Origin: Pseudomonadota bacterium
GTDB taxonomy: Bacteria; Cyanobacteriota; Vampirovibrionia; Obscuribacterales; Obscuribacteraceae
Length of the DNA stretch: 64,000 nt
Direction of reading: 5' to 3'
Assembly: GCA_021325555.1 (NCBI GenBank)
Contig: JAJPGY010000034.1
Location: 62,001 to 126,000 of the forward strand
Part shown: positions 33,942 to 41,923 of the stretch, in pieces
How positions within the stretch are numbered: position 1 is the first letter of the stretch
Layout of the letters: every line of letters begins with the position of its first letter
Notes under the pieces: model-generated
Databases searched by the model: none
What the model saw: the letters and a program-made list of their open reading frames with translations, nothing else
Told to the model about the DNA's origin: nothing
Position numbers and translations under genes: made by a program

Positions 33942-35191
33942 GCATCTTCCTCCTCGCCTGGCTGGTACCAATCGCCTGCCACCTGCTCCACGCGCACGCG
34001 CAGTCTGCCCCTGTACAAGAGCGCCTCCAGCTCATCACCGGCGGCCACTTCGGAGGCGTTGCGCACGACCGAGCCGTCGGACTTGCGCAGAACCGAGAAG
34101 CCCCGCCTGAGCACGTTGAGAGGCCCGAGCGCCAGCAGTTGAGAGTGACCCTGTCGCCAGCGGTGCTCGCAGCGGCCGACGAATGTGGTGACGATCCTGT
34201 ACAGCTGCTCCTGGTAGTGTTCCACCTTCGAGCGGTAGTGCCGAAGCCGCTCCCGGTAACGCATAAGCGCGACTGCCGGATCGAGCCGCTCCAGGGTCCG
34301 GCGGGCCTCGGCAAGCAGGAGATCGATGCGGCCGGTGAGGCGCCGGTTAAGGTTCGTCCACTGCTCGAGCAGATCGGCACGGCCCCTGGCCACCAGCTCG
34401 GCGGCCGCGGTGGGCGTGGGGGCGCGCAGGTCGGCAACCAGATCGCAGATGGTGACGTCCGTTTCGTGGCCGACGCCGGAGATGGTGGGTATCCGGCAGC
34501 TCGCCACCGCCCGCGCCACTATCTCGGTGTTGAAGGACCACAGATCCTCTATCGAGCCGCCGCCCCTGGCTACCAGGACGACGTCCAGGCCGCCCAGCTC
34601 CTCGAGATTCTTGATCGCCTGCGCGATCTCCTCCGGCGAGCCCTCGCCCTGCACCTTGGCCGGGCTTATCACCACCTGCACGTTGCGGTTGCGGCGCCGC
34701 AGGGCGCTCAGGATGTCGCGCAGGGCCGCCCCGGCCAGCGACGTCACCACGCCTATCCGGCGCGGCAGAAGGGGGATCGCTCTCTTTCGCGACGGCGCGA
34801 GCAGCCCTTCGCCCTCCAGCTTGCGCCGCAGCTGCTCGAAGGCCAGCTGCCAGTCGCCGACGCCCACCGGCTCGAGCGCGGTGACGATGAGCTGATAGGC
34901 TCCGCGTGGCGGATAGACGCTCAGTTTGCCCCGGGCCACGACCATGAGCCCGTCCTCAAGGGCGAATTTTATGCCCTGGTTGGCGTTCTTGAAGCAGACG
35001 CAGGGTATGGTGGCATCCTTGTCCTTGAGCGAGAAGTACCAGTGCCCGGACGGGTAGACCTTGGCGTTGCTTATCTCGCCCACCACCGCCACCCGCTCGA
35101 ATACCTCCTCCAGCACCTCCCTTATCTGGGCGGTAAGCTCGGAGACGGTGAGAACGGTCTGCAGGGTGCTTGTGTCTCTGGCCTGATGCAC
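33938..35191 (-). CDS. xseA: Exodeoxyribonuclease VII large subunit
   Basis: 417 residues. An N-terminal OB-fold (VAVVGEISNAKVYPSGHWYF) and the nuclease domain with IGVVTSLAGAALRDILSALR, VVLVARGGGSIEDLWSFN and SGVGHETDVTICDLVADLRA are hallmark XseA motifs. The enzyme degrades single-stranded DNA from both ends and processes recombination intermediates. It is co-transcribed with xseB through a 4-bp overlap. Its promoter should lie in the 256-bp region shared with the divergent Cas4-like gene. Confidence 0.97.
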   Translation of the reverse strand: MHQARDTSTLQTVLTVSELTAQIREVLEEVFERVAVVGEISNAKVYPSGHWYFSLKDKDATIPCVCFKNANQGIKFALEDGLMVVARGKLSVYPPRGAYQLIVTALEPVGVGDWQLAFEQLRRKLEGEGLLAPSRKRAIPLLPRRIGVVTSLAGAALRDILSALRRRNRNVQVVISPAKVQGEGSPEEIAQAIKNLEELGGLDVVLVARGGGSIEDLWSFNTEIVARAVASCRIPTISGVGHETDVTICDLVADLRAPTPTAAAELVARGRADLLEQWTNLNRRLTGRIDLLLAEARRTLERLDPAVALMRYRERLRHYRSKVEHYQEQLYRIVTTFVGRCEHRWRQGHSQLLALGPLNVLRRGFSVLRKSDGSVVRNASEVAAGDELEALLYRGRLRVRVEQVAGDWYQPGEEEDA

Positions 35192-35371
35192 GATGCTGCC
35201 TACCTGCCCGGCTGGGCCCCTCCACTGAATAGATATACGTTTCGCCGACCGAAAAAGTTCGAACGACCCTCCATTATCCAGGATGCGGGCGCCAAGGCCT
35301 TTCCTTTTATATGGAAGCCCGACGGTGGCGCCTGCCGAGGAAACCTCCGGCGGCGGGCTCGCATTTTTTAC

Positions 35372-35399
35372 TTGACGAGCTCGGTTGTCATACTATATA
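35372..35399 (+). promoter_or_regulatory. sigma70-type promoter for the Cas4-like gene
   Basis: TTGACG (35372-35377), 16 bp, TATATA (35394-35399). The predicted transcript starts near 35406, about 42 bases before the ATG at 35448. The palindromic operator at 35386-35413 overlaps the -10, which suggests repression. Confidence 0.6.
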
Positions 35400-35413
35400 T
35401 TGGTATGACATAC
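35386..35413. promoter_or_regulatory. Palindromic operator overlapping the -10 of the Cas4-like gene
   Basis: TGTCATAC (35386-35393) and GTATGACA (35403-35410) are perfect 8-bp inverted arms with a 9-bp spacer. The right arm is itself part of a perfect odd-centred palindrome GTATG-A-CATAC (35403-35413), and the left site GGTTGTCATAC (35383-35393) matches its reverse complement at 9 of 11 positions. Two 11-bp dimer sites two helical turns apart are therefore likely. No regulator gene is adjacent. Confidence 0.6.
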
Positions 35414-35447
35414 AAACGTAAGGTATTCTAGCAAAGGGGGTCCCGCC

Positions 35448-36218
35448 ATGGACAGGACTTTGTTATCTCCCTCGATGATTGAGACGTTCCGGGTGTGCCG
35501 ACGGGCATACCAGCTCGCCTTCCTGAAGGCCGGCGAAAGGATCGAGCCAACCGGCAGCATCCTCAAGCGCTTTCTCCTGAAGGCGCTGGCGGAGATCAAC
35601 CGGGGACGGGTGACGACCGTCAATCAGGTTCAGAAGTTCACGGGCCACCACTGGCCGGTCGACAAGATCGACGCCGAGGACGGGGTGCGGGCCTTTCTCT
35701 TTGCCTACAAGGCGCTCACCAATTACGTTCTCAAACCTTACAAGCCCGAGGGCGCCCAGGTGGTTGCCGTCAGCCTCAAGGTTCGCGCCCGGGTGCCGCA
35801 CGATCGCGTGTACCTGGAGGACACCTTCGACCTCATCCTCTGGTACCCGCACGAGAAGCGCCTGGAGTTTTGCGACTTTCACTTGAACCCGCTGAAGCCG
35901 TTCAACCCTGCCTGGCCTTCGGCCTCTATGCTGGTCAAGCAGTTCCTTGCCGAGAGGCTCAAGACCCGCTGGCCGTTCGAGAAGATCTCGCTCACCTTTT
36001 TGCGCCTCGGTGTGCAGGGGGTGATGCCGGCCACCTTCGAGCTGGACGAGTCGCTTTACCGGTTGCACTGGCCGGAGCTTCTGAAGACCATCGAGGCGAT
36101 GAAGGACCCGGAGGACTTCGCCCCGCACGTAAGCGATCTGTGCCGGCGTTGCGAGTTCCTGACCCGGTGCACGGCGATGGGCTGCGAGGAGCACAGCCGG
36201 CTCTCCCGCAGTGCCTGA
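35448..36218 (+). CDS. Cas4/RecB-like PD-(D/E)XK family protein with Fe-S cysteines
   Basis: 256 residues from an ATG with GGGGG ribosome sequence seven bases upstream. The start LSPSMIETFRVCRRAYQLAF has the shape of RecB/Cas4 nuclease N-termini, with Cys17. The C-terminus gives CRRCEFLTRC (Cys232, 235, 241) plus Cys246. This is the spacing of the 4Fe-4S cluster in Cas4 and AddB, one N-terminal Cys plus C-X2-C-X5-C. The catalytic region reads EDTFDLILW...LEFCDFHLN where active enzymes have D...(D/E)YK, so the Lys is replaced by His. It may be inactive or a divergent nuclease. No cas genes or CRISPR repeats are nearby. It has its own promoter and palindromic operator. Confidence 0.7.
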   Translation: MDRTLLSPSMIETFRVCRRAYQLAFLKAGERIEPTGSILKRFLLKALAEINRGRVTTVNQVQKFTGHHWPVDKIDAEDGVRAFLFAYKALTNYVLKPYKPEGAQVVAVSLKVRARVPHDRVYLEDTFDLILWYPHEKRLEFCDFHLNPLKPFNPAWPSASMLVKQFLAERLKTRWPFEKISLTFLRLGVQGVMPATFELDESLYRLHWPELLKTIEAMKDPEDFAPHVSDLCRRCEFLTRCTAMGCEEHSRLSRSA

Positions 36219-36228
36219 GATTAGGGCC

Positions 36229-36389
36229 GCTGCCGGTCGCCGGCAGCGCCGGCGGAGGAAGGGTGAGCATGTGCTACTGCCGGCAGTATCAGAAGCGGTG
36301 CCCGCCGGCCGCCGGTCCCTGGCCGGCGCGCGGCGGGCACCGCGGCGTGCCGCCCTGCTCGATGCCCGGCCCGGCGAGCCCGGCGGCAC
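36229..36389. repeat. Cluster of four GC-rich hairpins
   Basis: Four inverted repeats follow each other in the gap after the Cas4-like gene. They are arms GCTGCCGG/CCGGCAGC (36229-36247, loop 3), a perfect 14-bp palindrome TACTGCCGGCAGTA (36275-36288), 13-bp arms GCGGTGCCCGCCG/CGGCGGGCACCGC (36295-36343), and arms GTGCCGCC/GGCGGCAC (36347-36389). A plus-strand frame at 36211-36438 covers the same bases but looks like GC-rich noise. I read this as a structured non-coding stretch. Confidence 0.55.
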
Positions 36390-36435
36390 GGCAATCAAGG
36401 CGTGCGGAGCAGGCGGCAGGCGATCGGAAGAAGGT

Positions 36436-36465
36436 TAGACAGCCAGGAAGTCAATTGTATATAAT
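36436..36465 (+). promoter_or_regulatory. sigma70-type promoter for the ferritin-like gene
   Basis: TAGACA (36436-36441) and a consensus TATAAT (36460-36465) are separated by 18 bp, giving a start near 36472 and a leader of about 33 bases to the ATG at 36505. Confidence 0.65.
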
Positions 36466-36504
36466 CCCCTGGACTGGAGACGATCCCCGACAGAGGACGA
36501 GGCA

Positions 36505-36945
36505 ATGGACAAGGGTAAAGTACTGCAGGCCTTGAATCTGGATCTGGAGCACGAGATGTCCGCCATGATCCGCTACCTGCACCACTCCTTCCTGGTATCC
36601 GGACCGGGGCGCGGCCCGCTCGTGAGCTTGTTTCGCACCCGAGCCCGCGACTGCATGGATCACGCGATCAAGCTGGGCGAGAAGATAGTGGCTCTGGGCG
36701 GCCATCCATCCGTGAAGATCCAGGAGATCTACGAGCCCGGCGAGCAGACGATCGAGGAGATGCTGCGCGAGAACCTGGAAGTGGAGAAGATGCATCTCGG
36801 CATATACGAGGAGCAGCTCCAGCTCGTGCACGACAATACGCCGCTGAGACTCTTGCTCGAGCAGATGCTGGTCGAGGAGAGCGAGCACGTCGAGGAGCTG
36901 GAGATGTATCTCCGCCATTCGGCCAGGAAACCGGCCCCGGTCTAA
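36505..36945 (+). CDS. Ferritin-like (bacterioferritin/Dps superfamily) protein
   Basis: 146-residue four-helix-bundle protein. Carboxylate ligands are arranged as in bacterioferritins: LDLEHEMSAMIRYLHHSFLV in the first helix, DCMDHAIKLGEKIVALGG in the second, NLEVEKMHLGIYEEQLQL in the third, and VEESEHVEELEMYL in the fourth (E...EXXH twice). The likely role is ferroxidase or iron storage, or a ferritin-like diiron enzyme. AGAGGA lies 7 bases before the ATG. It directly abuts hutI, whose GTG follows the TAA stop without a gap. Confidence 0.85.
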   Translation: MDKGKVLQALNLDLEHEMSAMIRYLHHSFLVSGPGRGPLVSLFRTRARDCMDHAIKLGEKIVALGGHPSVKIQEIYEPGEQTIEEMLRENLEVEKMHLGIYEEQLQLVHDNTPLRLLLEQMLVEESEHVEELEMYLRHSARKPAPV

Positions 36946-38211
36946 GTGGACACTTTAATCTATCCGGTCGGCGAGCTGGCCACGCCCTGGGTTGATGCTC
37001 CACCGGCGCGGCGGGCGGAGATGGGCCAGGTAAAGCGAATCCGCGACGCGGCGGTTGCCATTCGCTCCGGATTCGTGGTCGGCGCCGGGCCTGCAGAAGC
37101 TGTCCTCAAGGAGTTCAAGCCCGGCCGCGACACGCTGGTCATCGACGCCTCCGGAAAGCTCGTCACGCCCGGTCTAGTCGATCCCCACACGCACGCAATC
37201 TTCGCCGGCAACCGGGCAAACGAGTTCATCATGCGCTGCCAGGGGAAGACCTATGCGGAGATTGCCCGCGCCGGTGGTGGCATCGTCGCCAGCATGAGGG
37301 CGACCAGGGAGGCCTCGCTGGACGAGCTGGCGGGCATGGGGCAGGAACGGTTTAAGCGCATGCTTGCCGCCGGCACCACGACCTGTGAAGTCAAGACCGG
37401 CTACGGGCTCGATCTGCGATCGGAGATGGAGATGCTGGAGGCCGTTCTGGCGCTATCCCGATCGCAGCCGCTCGAGCTGGTTCCCACCTTCATGGCCGCG
37501 CACGCGGTTCCGCCGGGGGGCGATCGCGGACGCTACGTCGAGGAGATCGTGACCAGGATGCTGCCGGCAGCCGCCGAGCGAGTGCGCAAGGAAGGGCCGG
37601 GTGCCTTGCTGTTCAATGACGTTTTTTGCGACGAGGGTTATTTCACGCTCGCGGAGACAAGGCGAATTCTGGAGGCCGGCATCGAGCTCGGCATGCGACC
37701 CAAGGTGCACGCCGACGAGTTCATCAGCCTGGGCGCCACCGCCCTGGCCGTTGAGTTGAAGGCGGCCAGCGCCGATCACCTGCTTGCCGTCAGCAACCCT
37801 GATATCGAGCTGCTTGCCGGCTCGGAGACGGTGGCCGTACTCCTGCCCGGCACCTCCTTTTTCCTGAACCTCCCCGAGCACGCGCCGGCCCGCAAGCTGA
37901 TCGACAGCGGCGCCGCGGTGGCGCTGGGGTCCGATTTCAATCCTGGTTCCTGCCATATATTCTCCCTGCCCTTCATCTGGGGGCTGGCTTGCCTTCACCT
38001 GCGCATGACCCCGCAGGAGGCGCTCACTGCCTTGACCGTCAACGCCGCGTGCGCGATCGGGCTGGGGAAAAAGATCGGTCAGATACGTCCTGGCTATCAA
38101 GCCGATGTGGTTGTGTTCGCGGTCGGTTCGCTGGAAGAGATCCCGTACAACCTGGGGTGGAATCCGGTTTTGATGACGATCAAGAAAGGACGAGTGGTGG
38201 CGAAAAATTGA
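36946..38211 (+). CDS. hutI: Imidazolonepropionase
   Basis: Third enzyme of histidine degradation: hydrolysis of imidazolone-5-propionate to N-formimino-L-glutamate. 421 residues of the amidohydrolase superfamily, with metal/substrate motifs VDPHTHAIFAGNRANEF, KTGYGLDLRSEMEML, KVHADEF and ALGSDFNPGS. The GTG start at 36946 is supported by colinearity of the first 35 residues with the family (the VDTLIYPVGELATP start). No hutH, hutU or hutG gene is in the window. Confidence 0.95.
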   Translation: MDTLIYPVGELATPWVDAPPARRAEMGQVKRIRDAAVAIRSGFVVGAGPAEAVLKEFKPGRDTLVIDASGKLVTPGLVDPHTHAIFAGNRANEFIMRCQGKTYAEIARAGGGIVASMRATREASLDELAGMGQERFKRMLAAGTTTCEVKTGYGLDLRSEMEMLEAVLALSRSQPLELVPTFMAAHAVPPGGDRGRYVEEIVTRMLPAAAERVRKEGPGALLFNDVFCDEGYFTLAETRRILEAGIELGMRPKVHADEFISLGATALAVELKAASADHLLAVSNPDIELLAGSETVAVLLPGTSFFLNLPEHAPARKLIDSGAAVALGSDFNPGSCHIFSLPFIWGLACLHLRMTPQEALTALTVNAACAIGLGKKIGQIRPGYQADVVVFAVGSLEEIPYNLGWNPVLMTIKKGRVVAKN

Positions 38212-38234
38212 TCGCCTTTCTCGATCGACGCCTC

Positions 38235-38262
38235 TTGCCTTATTGATCGCATTCGTTATAAT
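38235..38262 (+). promoter_or_regulatory. sigma70-type promoter for the coiled-coil protein gene
   Basis: TTGCCT (38235-38240), 16 bp, TATAAT (38257-38262). Transcription from about 38269 rules out the frame that opens at 38243 and supports the ATG at 38324. Confidence 0.6.
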
Positions 38263-38323
38263 TCTTAGGTGCGCCACCACCTACGGGGCTCTCGATCTAG
38301 TGCCAGAGGGCAAGGAGAATTTG

Positions 38324-38746
38324 ATGCCTGAACCGAAGCGGAAGGTCAACAGCAAAGCGGAGACAGACCTGCGTCTCGAGGGGTTCGAGACGTTTTTCGA
38401 TGGGGCATCGCCGAAGACCGAACCGGAAGCTGACAGTGCCACCGCTGCCGGTGGTGGGCTGAGCGGGCAGCAGATCGACAAATTGATCGATCGCTTCAGC
38501 CAGCTCCTCACGCTCACAGTCGATCAACGGGTGGAAACGGCATCCATAGCCAGTCAGCTCATCGACAATCAGCGGCAGCTGATCGCCACCCAGCAGATCC
38601 TGATCAGGCTCATGGAAAAGTCGATCGAGCTGACCAGGCACATCACCGGGATCGAGGAGAAGCTGCCGGCGCTCTTCGAGATGCCGAAGACCGTGGAGGC
38701 GCTCAGGGTCCGGGTTGCTGAGCTCGAGGGCGTGGAGATCGCCTAA
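38324..38746 (+). CDS. Small coiled-coil protein of unknown function
   Basis: 140 residues from ATG 38324, with AAGGAG ending six bases upstream and a good promoter further up. The first 45 residues are charged and probably disordered (RLEGFETFFDGASPKTEPEA). Residues about 50-130 form heptad-like helices (QQIDKLIDRFSQLLTLTVDQ, IASQLIDNQRQLIATQQILI) that should make a coiled coil. No signal peptide or membrane segment, so it is cytosolic. No family recognised. Confidence 0.75.
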   Translation: MPEPKRKVNSKAETDLRLEGFETFFDGASPKTEPEADSATAAGGGLSGQQIDKLIDRFSQLLTLTVDQRVETASIASQLIDNQRQLIATQQILIRLMEKSIELTRHITGIEEKLPALFEMPKTVEALRVRVAELEGVEIA

Positions 38747-38790
38747 AAATAAAAAAATGTGGTAAATCCCACTGAAAACCGCCCCCGCTC

Positions 38791-38818
38791 TTTACACTCT
38801 TGTGTAGCCAAATAGAAT
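38791..38818 (+). promoter_or_regulatory. sigma70-type promoter for the His/Gly-rich membrane protein gene
   Basis: TTTACA (38791-38796) and TAGAAT (38813-38818), each one mismatch from consensus, are separated by 16 bp, 45 bases before the ATG at 38864. GGAGGGGG provides the ribosome site. Confidence 0.65.
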
Positions 38819-38863
38819 AATCTCGGGTTGGGTTGTCATTAGCCACTCCGGAGGGGGCGCGCT

Positions 38864-39787
38864 ATGAGTGACATGGGCCATCACGGCGGACACGGGGGGC
38901 ACATGCATGCCGGCCATGGCGGCGACGGCGGCGGCTTCGCCCAGTCGTTCACCCACGGCGGCCACCAGCACCACGGCTTTTTCTCCCACCTGCTCGGGCT
39001 CGATCACGATCACGGGCACCACCTGCACGGCGGTCACCAGCACGGCGGGCAGGGGGTGCACACGGACCCGACGCCGCAGGGGTCGCCGAGCTGGTCCAGC
39101 CCGCTGCAGGCGGTCAAGCTATCCGACGTGCTGCAGGGCATAAACGTGACGCCCAACGTGCTTTTTCTCTTTCTCTTCTTCGCGTTCTTCGGCTGGCTCT
39201 TCGTCATTTACTGGGTCCGCCATCACGATCCGATGGCTCACACCCAGATCGGGCAGTCCCGGCGATGGGGTTACGCCAGCACGGCCACCGTCGACCGGCA
39301 GATAGTGGCCGGCATGAGACATGCGGTGCCGATCCGCACGAGCCCCTACACCGGCGACGTTTACGTGCCGACCGGGACGCTGGCACCGGTTGCGGGCATG
39401 GCTTCCAGCGCCATGGCCGCCGTGCCCGGCTCGGCGCCGGTCTCTGGCGTCGCCCAACGGGAGCCGGCTGCGACCGCCGCCGGCGGATCGGCCCCGCCGG
39501 CGCCGTTTGGCGCGCCCGCGTCGTCTCCGGAGCTCGTCGGGCCTTCCATGGGCCCGGTCCCGCAGGTGCCCGCGCCCTCGGAGCCCGCTGTCGCGGCCGG
39601 GCCCGTGATGGCCCCGGTGCCGGCCTTTTCCGGGACGCCCGGCGGTTTCCCCCTGGCGCCGCCGGCGAGCGCTCCCCTGCCTGCCGCCGCTGCCGCCGGC
39701 CAGATTGGCGGGCAGGCCATGGGCGCCTACTGTGTTCCCGTGCAAACGCCGGACGGACCGCGGGTGAAGACCGTTACCAGCCGTTAG
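38864..39787 (+). CDS. His/Gly-rich single-pass membrane protein
   Basis: 307 residues in three parts. Residues 1-68 are extremely rich in His and Gly (HHGGHGGHMHAGHGGDGG, HDHGHHLHGGHQHGGQG), with about 25 histidines that could bind metal ions. One membrane helix follows at about 98-117 (VLFLFLFFAFFGWLFVIYWV), then a positively charged stretch (RHHDPMAH...SRRWG) indicating that the C-terminal side is cytosolic. From residue 165 on it is a Pro/Ala-rich low-complexity tail. It has a strong promoter and ribosome site and appears monocistronic. Function unknown; a metal-binding or sensing role is an inference from composition. Confidence 0.8.
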   Translation: MSDMGHHGGHGGHMHAGHGGDGGGFAQSFTHGGHQHHGFFSHLLGLDHDHGHHLHGGHQHGGQGVHTDPTPQGSPSWSSPLQAVKLSDVLQGINVTPNVLFLFLFFAFFGWLFVIYWVRHHDPMAHTQIGQSRRWGYASTATVDRQIVAGMRHAVPIRTSPYTGDVYVPTGTLAPVAGMASSAMAAVPGSAPVSGVAQREPAATAAGGSAPPAPFGAPASSPELVGPSMGPVPQVPAPSEPAVAAGPVMAPVPAFSGTPGGFPLAPPASAPLPAAAAAGQIGGQAMGAYCVPVQTPDGPRVKTVTSR

Positions 39788-40738
39788 TCAGGCAAGCCCG
39801 AAGCTCTTCTCGTAAAGCTGCCTTATCCGCTGCAGATCCCGCCCCGCCAGGGGCGGCATATCGGCTGCCCCCAGGTTCTCCCTGGCCTGCCCTGCCGTCT
39901 TCATGCCGGGGATGACCACGGACACCGCCTGGCAGGCCAGGACAAATTGCAGGGCCAGCTGCGCAAGCGTCTGCTCGCCTGCCAGCAGCGGGCGCAGCTG
40001 CCCGGCCGCCTGCGCGCGGGCGGCGATGTAGCGCCGGGGCCAGTCGTGGCGGATATCCCCTCCCTCGAAGCGTGAGTCGGTGTTGTACTTGCCGGTCAGA
40101 AAGCCGTTGGCCAGCGGCTCGCGAGCGATAACAGCGCAGCCGGCCTCCTGGGCCCTGGGGAAAAGCTCGTCGGCCGGCTTCTGGGTGAAGATGTTGTACA
40201 CCACCTGCAGACAGTCTGGTGTGGAAACCCGCAAGGCCGTGAGCCCTTCCACCGGATCGAATATCGAGATGCCCCAGGCGCGGATTTTGCCCTCCTTCTT
40301 GAGCTGCTTTAGAACCTCGTACGTCTCCGGACGCTCGATGAGCTTGAGCGGCGGATTATGCAGCTGGTAGACATCCAGGTAGTCGGTCTGCAGGCGTTCC
40401 AGGGTCTTGCCCAGCGCGTAGCGCACGTAGTCCGGCGAAAAGTCCTGGCGTTTGGCGCCCCGGTAGAAATCCGCCCCCACCTTGCTGGCGATCACGACCT
40501 TGTCACGGTGCGCCCGCACCGCCCTGCCCAGGAGCTCCTCGCTGTGCCCGTAGCCGTAAACATCGGCCGTGTCGAAAAAGTTGCACCCCAAATCCAGCGC
40601 AGCGGCGACTGCCTCCAGAGAGGTCCGGTCGTCGGTGGCCCCGTAGCTGTTGCCGTGCGCGTTGCCGCCTATGGCCCAGGCGCCGAAGCCGATCTCGGAG
40701 ACCTTCATGCCGCTGCTGCCAAAATCCCTGTACCGCAT
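39788..40738 (-). CDS. Aldo/keto reductase
   Basis: 316-residue NADPH-dependent oxidoreductase of the AKR superfamily (TIM barrel). The catalytic tetrad is visible: Asp and Tyr in FFDTADVYGYGHSEELLG, Lys in VVIASKVGAD, His in DVYQLHNPPL. The C-terminal VVIPGMKTAGQARENL is the cofactor phosphate site. It resembles the general-stress YhdN/Tas type. It converges with the His-rich protein gene (its stop follows directly at 39788) and is divergent from the flavoprotein gene at 40934. Confidence 0.93.
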   Translation of the reverse strand: MRYRDFGSSGMKVSEIGFGAWAIGGNAHGNSYGATDDRTSLEAVAAALDLGCNFFDTADVYGYGHSEELLGRAVRAHRDKVVIASKVGADFYRGAKRQDFSPDYVRYALGKTLERLQTDYLDVYQLHNPPLKLIERPETYEVLKQLKKEGKIRAWGISIFDPVEGLTALRVSTPDCLQVVYNIFTQKPADELFPRAQEAGCAVIAREPLANGFLTGKYNTDSRFEGGDIRHDWPRRYIAARAQAAGQLRPLLAGEQTLAQLALQFVLACQAVSVVIPGMKTAGQARENLGAADMPPLAGRDLQRIRQLYEKSFGLA

Positions 40739-40933
40739 CGTTAGCGAATTTTATTAAGTTTTGTGGTTGTCGGGCTGGCGGTAATCATCTGCGGATCTCA
40801 GAATAACAGCCGGCCACCCTGTTTTCTCATTAGCTGGTTTTGGTCCGGCGACAGGGACGGAGAAACAATCAACCCGGGTGTATTACAATAACCGCTTGGC
40901 TATCTCTGAGTGCTGGAGACTCAAGTTTCAAGA

Positions 40934-41923
40934 ATGGATGTTTTCGACATAACCATCGTCGGTGGCGGACCTACAGGACTCTTCGGAGCGTTTTACGCCG
41001 GTCTGCGCGGGCTGAAGACGAAGGTTGTCGATGTCCTGCCGGAGCTGGGCGGGCAGCTGACCGCGCTCTATCCGGAAAAATATGTCTACGACGTCGCCGG
41101 GCATCCGAAGATCCTGGCCAAGGATCTGGCGAAGAACCTGGTTACCCAGGCCTCGCTGTTCAAGCCGGCTTTCTGCCTGGGCGAAAAGGTGATCGCCATC
41201 GATCGCCTGGAGGACAACACGCTCAAGATCAGGACCGATAGGGGCGCCGAGCACTTCACGAAGGCGGTGCTGCTGGCGCTCGGCGCCGGGGCCTGCGTGC
41301 CGAAGAAGCTGGATGTCGATCACAACCAGAAGCTCGAGGACGAGAGCATCTTCTACGCGGTCAAGAACAAGGAGAAGTTCCGCGACCGGAAGGTGCTCAT
41401 CATAGGCGGTGGCGACTCGGCCGTGGACTGGGCCAACGAGTTCTCCCACCTGTCCAAGAAGGTGACGCTCATCCACCGCCGCGATCAGTTCCGCGCCGTG
41501 CAGACCTCCGTGGATGAGATGAAGTCGAACGGCGTCGAGGTCAAGACTTTCTACGAGCTCAAGCAGATCCTGGGCACGGACAAGGTAGAGGGCGCGGTAA
41601 TTTTCGACAACCGCACCGGCAAGGAGGAGACCATCGACATCGACTCGATCCTCATCTGCCTGGGCTTCGTCATCAACCTGGATTTCTTGAAGAGCTGGGG
41701 ACTGTCGATGGAGGCCAACGCGCTCATCGTCAACGAGAAGATGGAGACCAACCTGCCCGGCTTCTACGCGGCCGGCGATATCGCCGCCCACCCGGCAAAG
41801 CTGAAGCTGATCGCCACCGGCGCCGCCGAGGCGGCAACAGCCGTCAACTTTGCCGCCGTCTACATCAACCCGCAGGCCAAAGCCTTCCCGGGACACAGCT
41901 CCAATCTCAACCTGAGCATTTAG
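40934..41923 (+). CDS. Ferredoxin--NADP+ reductase, YumC/thioredoxin-reductase-like type
   Basis: 329 residues from ATG 40934. It is a two-dinucleotide flavoprotein with FAD motif ITIVGGGPTGLFGAFYAG, LPELGGQLTALYPEKYVYD, an NADPH motif IIGGGDSAVDWANEF and the second FAD motif GFYAAGDIAAHPAKL. It lacks the CxxC redox pair of thioredoxin reductase, which is the mark of the TrxR-like ferredoxin-NADP reductases of Bacillus and Chlorobium. It transfers electrons between NADPH and ferredoxin. Its stop overlaps the stop of the convergent amidohydrolase gene by 4 bp. Confidence 0.92.
   Translation: MDVFDITIVGGGPTGLFGAFYAGLRGLKTKVVDVLPELGGQLTALYPEKYVYDVAGHPKILAKDLAKNLVTQASLFKPAFCLGEKVIAIDRLEDNTLKIRTDRGAEHFTKAVLLALGAGACVPKKLDVDHNQKLEDESIFYAVKNKEKFRDRKVLIIGGGDSAVDWANEFSHLSKKVTLIHRRDQFRAVQTSVDEMKSNGVEVKTFYELKQILGTDKVEGAVIFDNRTGKEETIDIDSILICLGFVINLDFLKSWGLSMEANALIVNEKMETNLPGFYAAGDIAAHPAKLKLIATGAAEAATAVNFAAVYINPQAKAFPGHSSNLNLSI

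Noticed and set aside
35448-36218. CRISPR-associated locus around the Cas4-like gene
   Set aside because: No direct-repeat array and no cas1, cas2 or effector gene is present anywhere in the window.
36211-36438. 75-codon frame in the gap before the ferritin-like gene
   Set aside because: Its sequence is dictated by overlapping GC-rich hairpins and shows no start signal.
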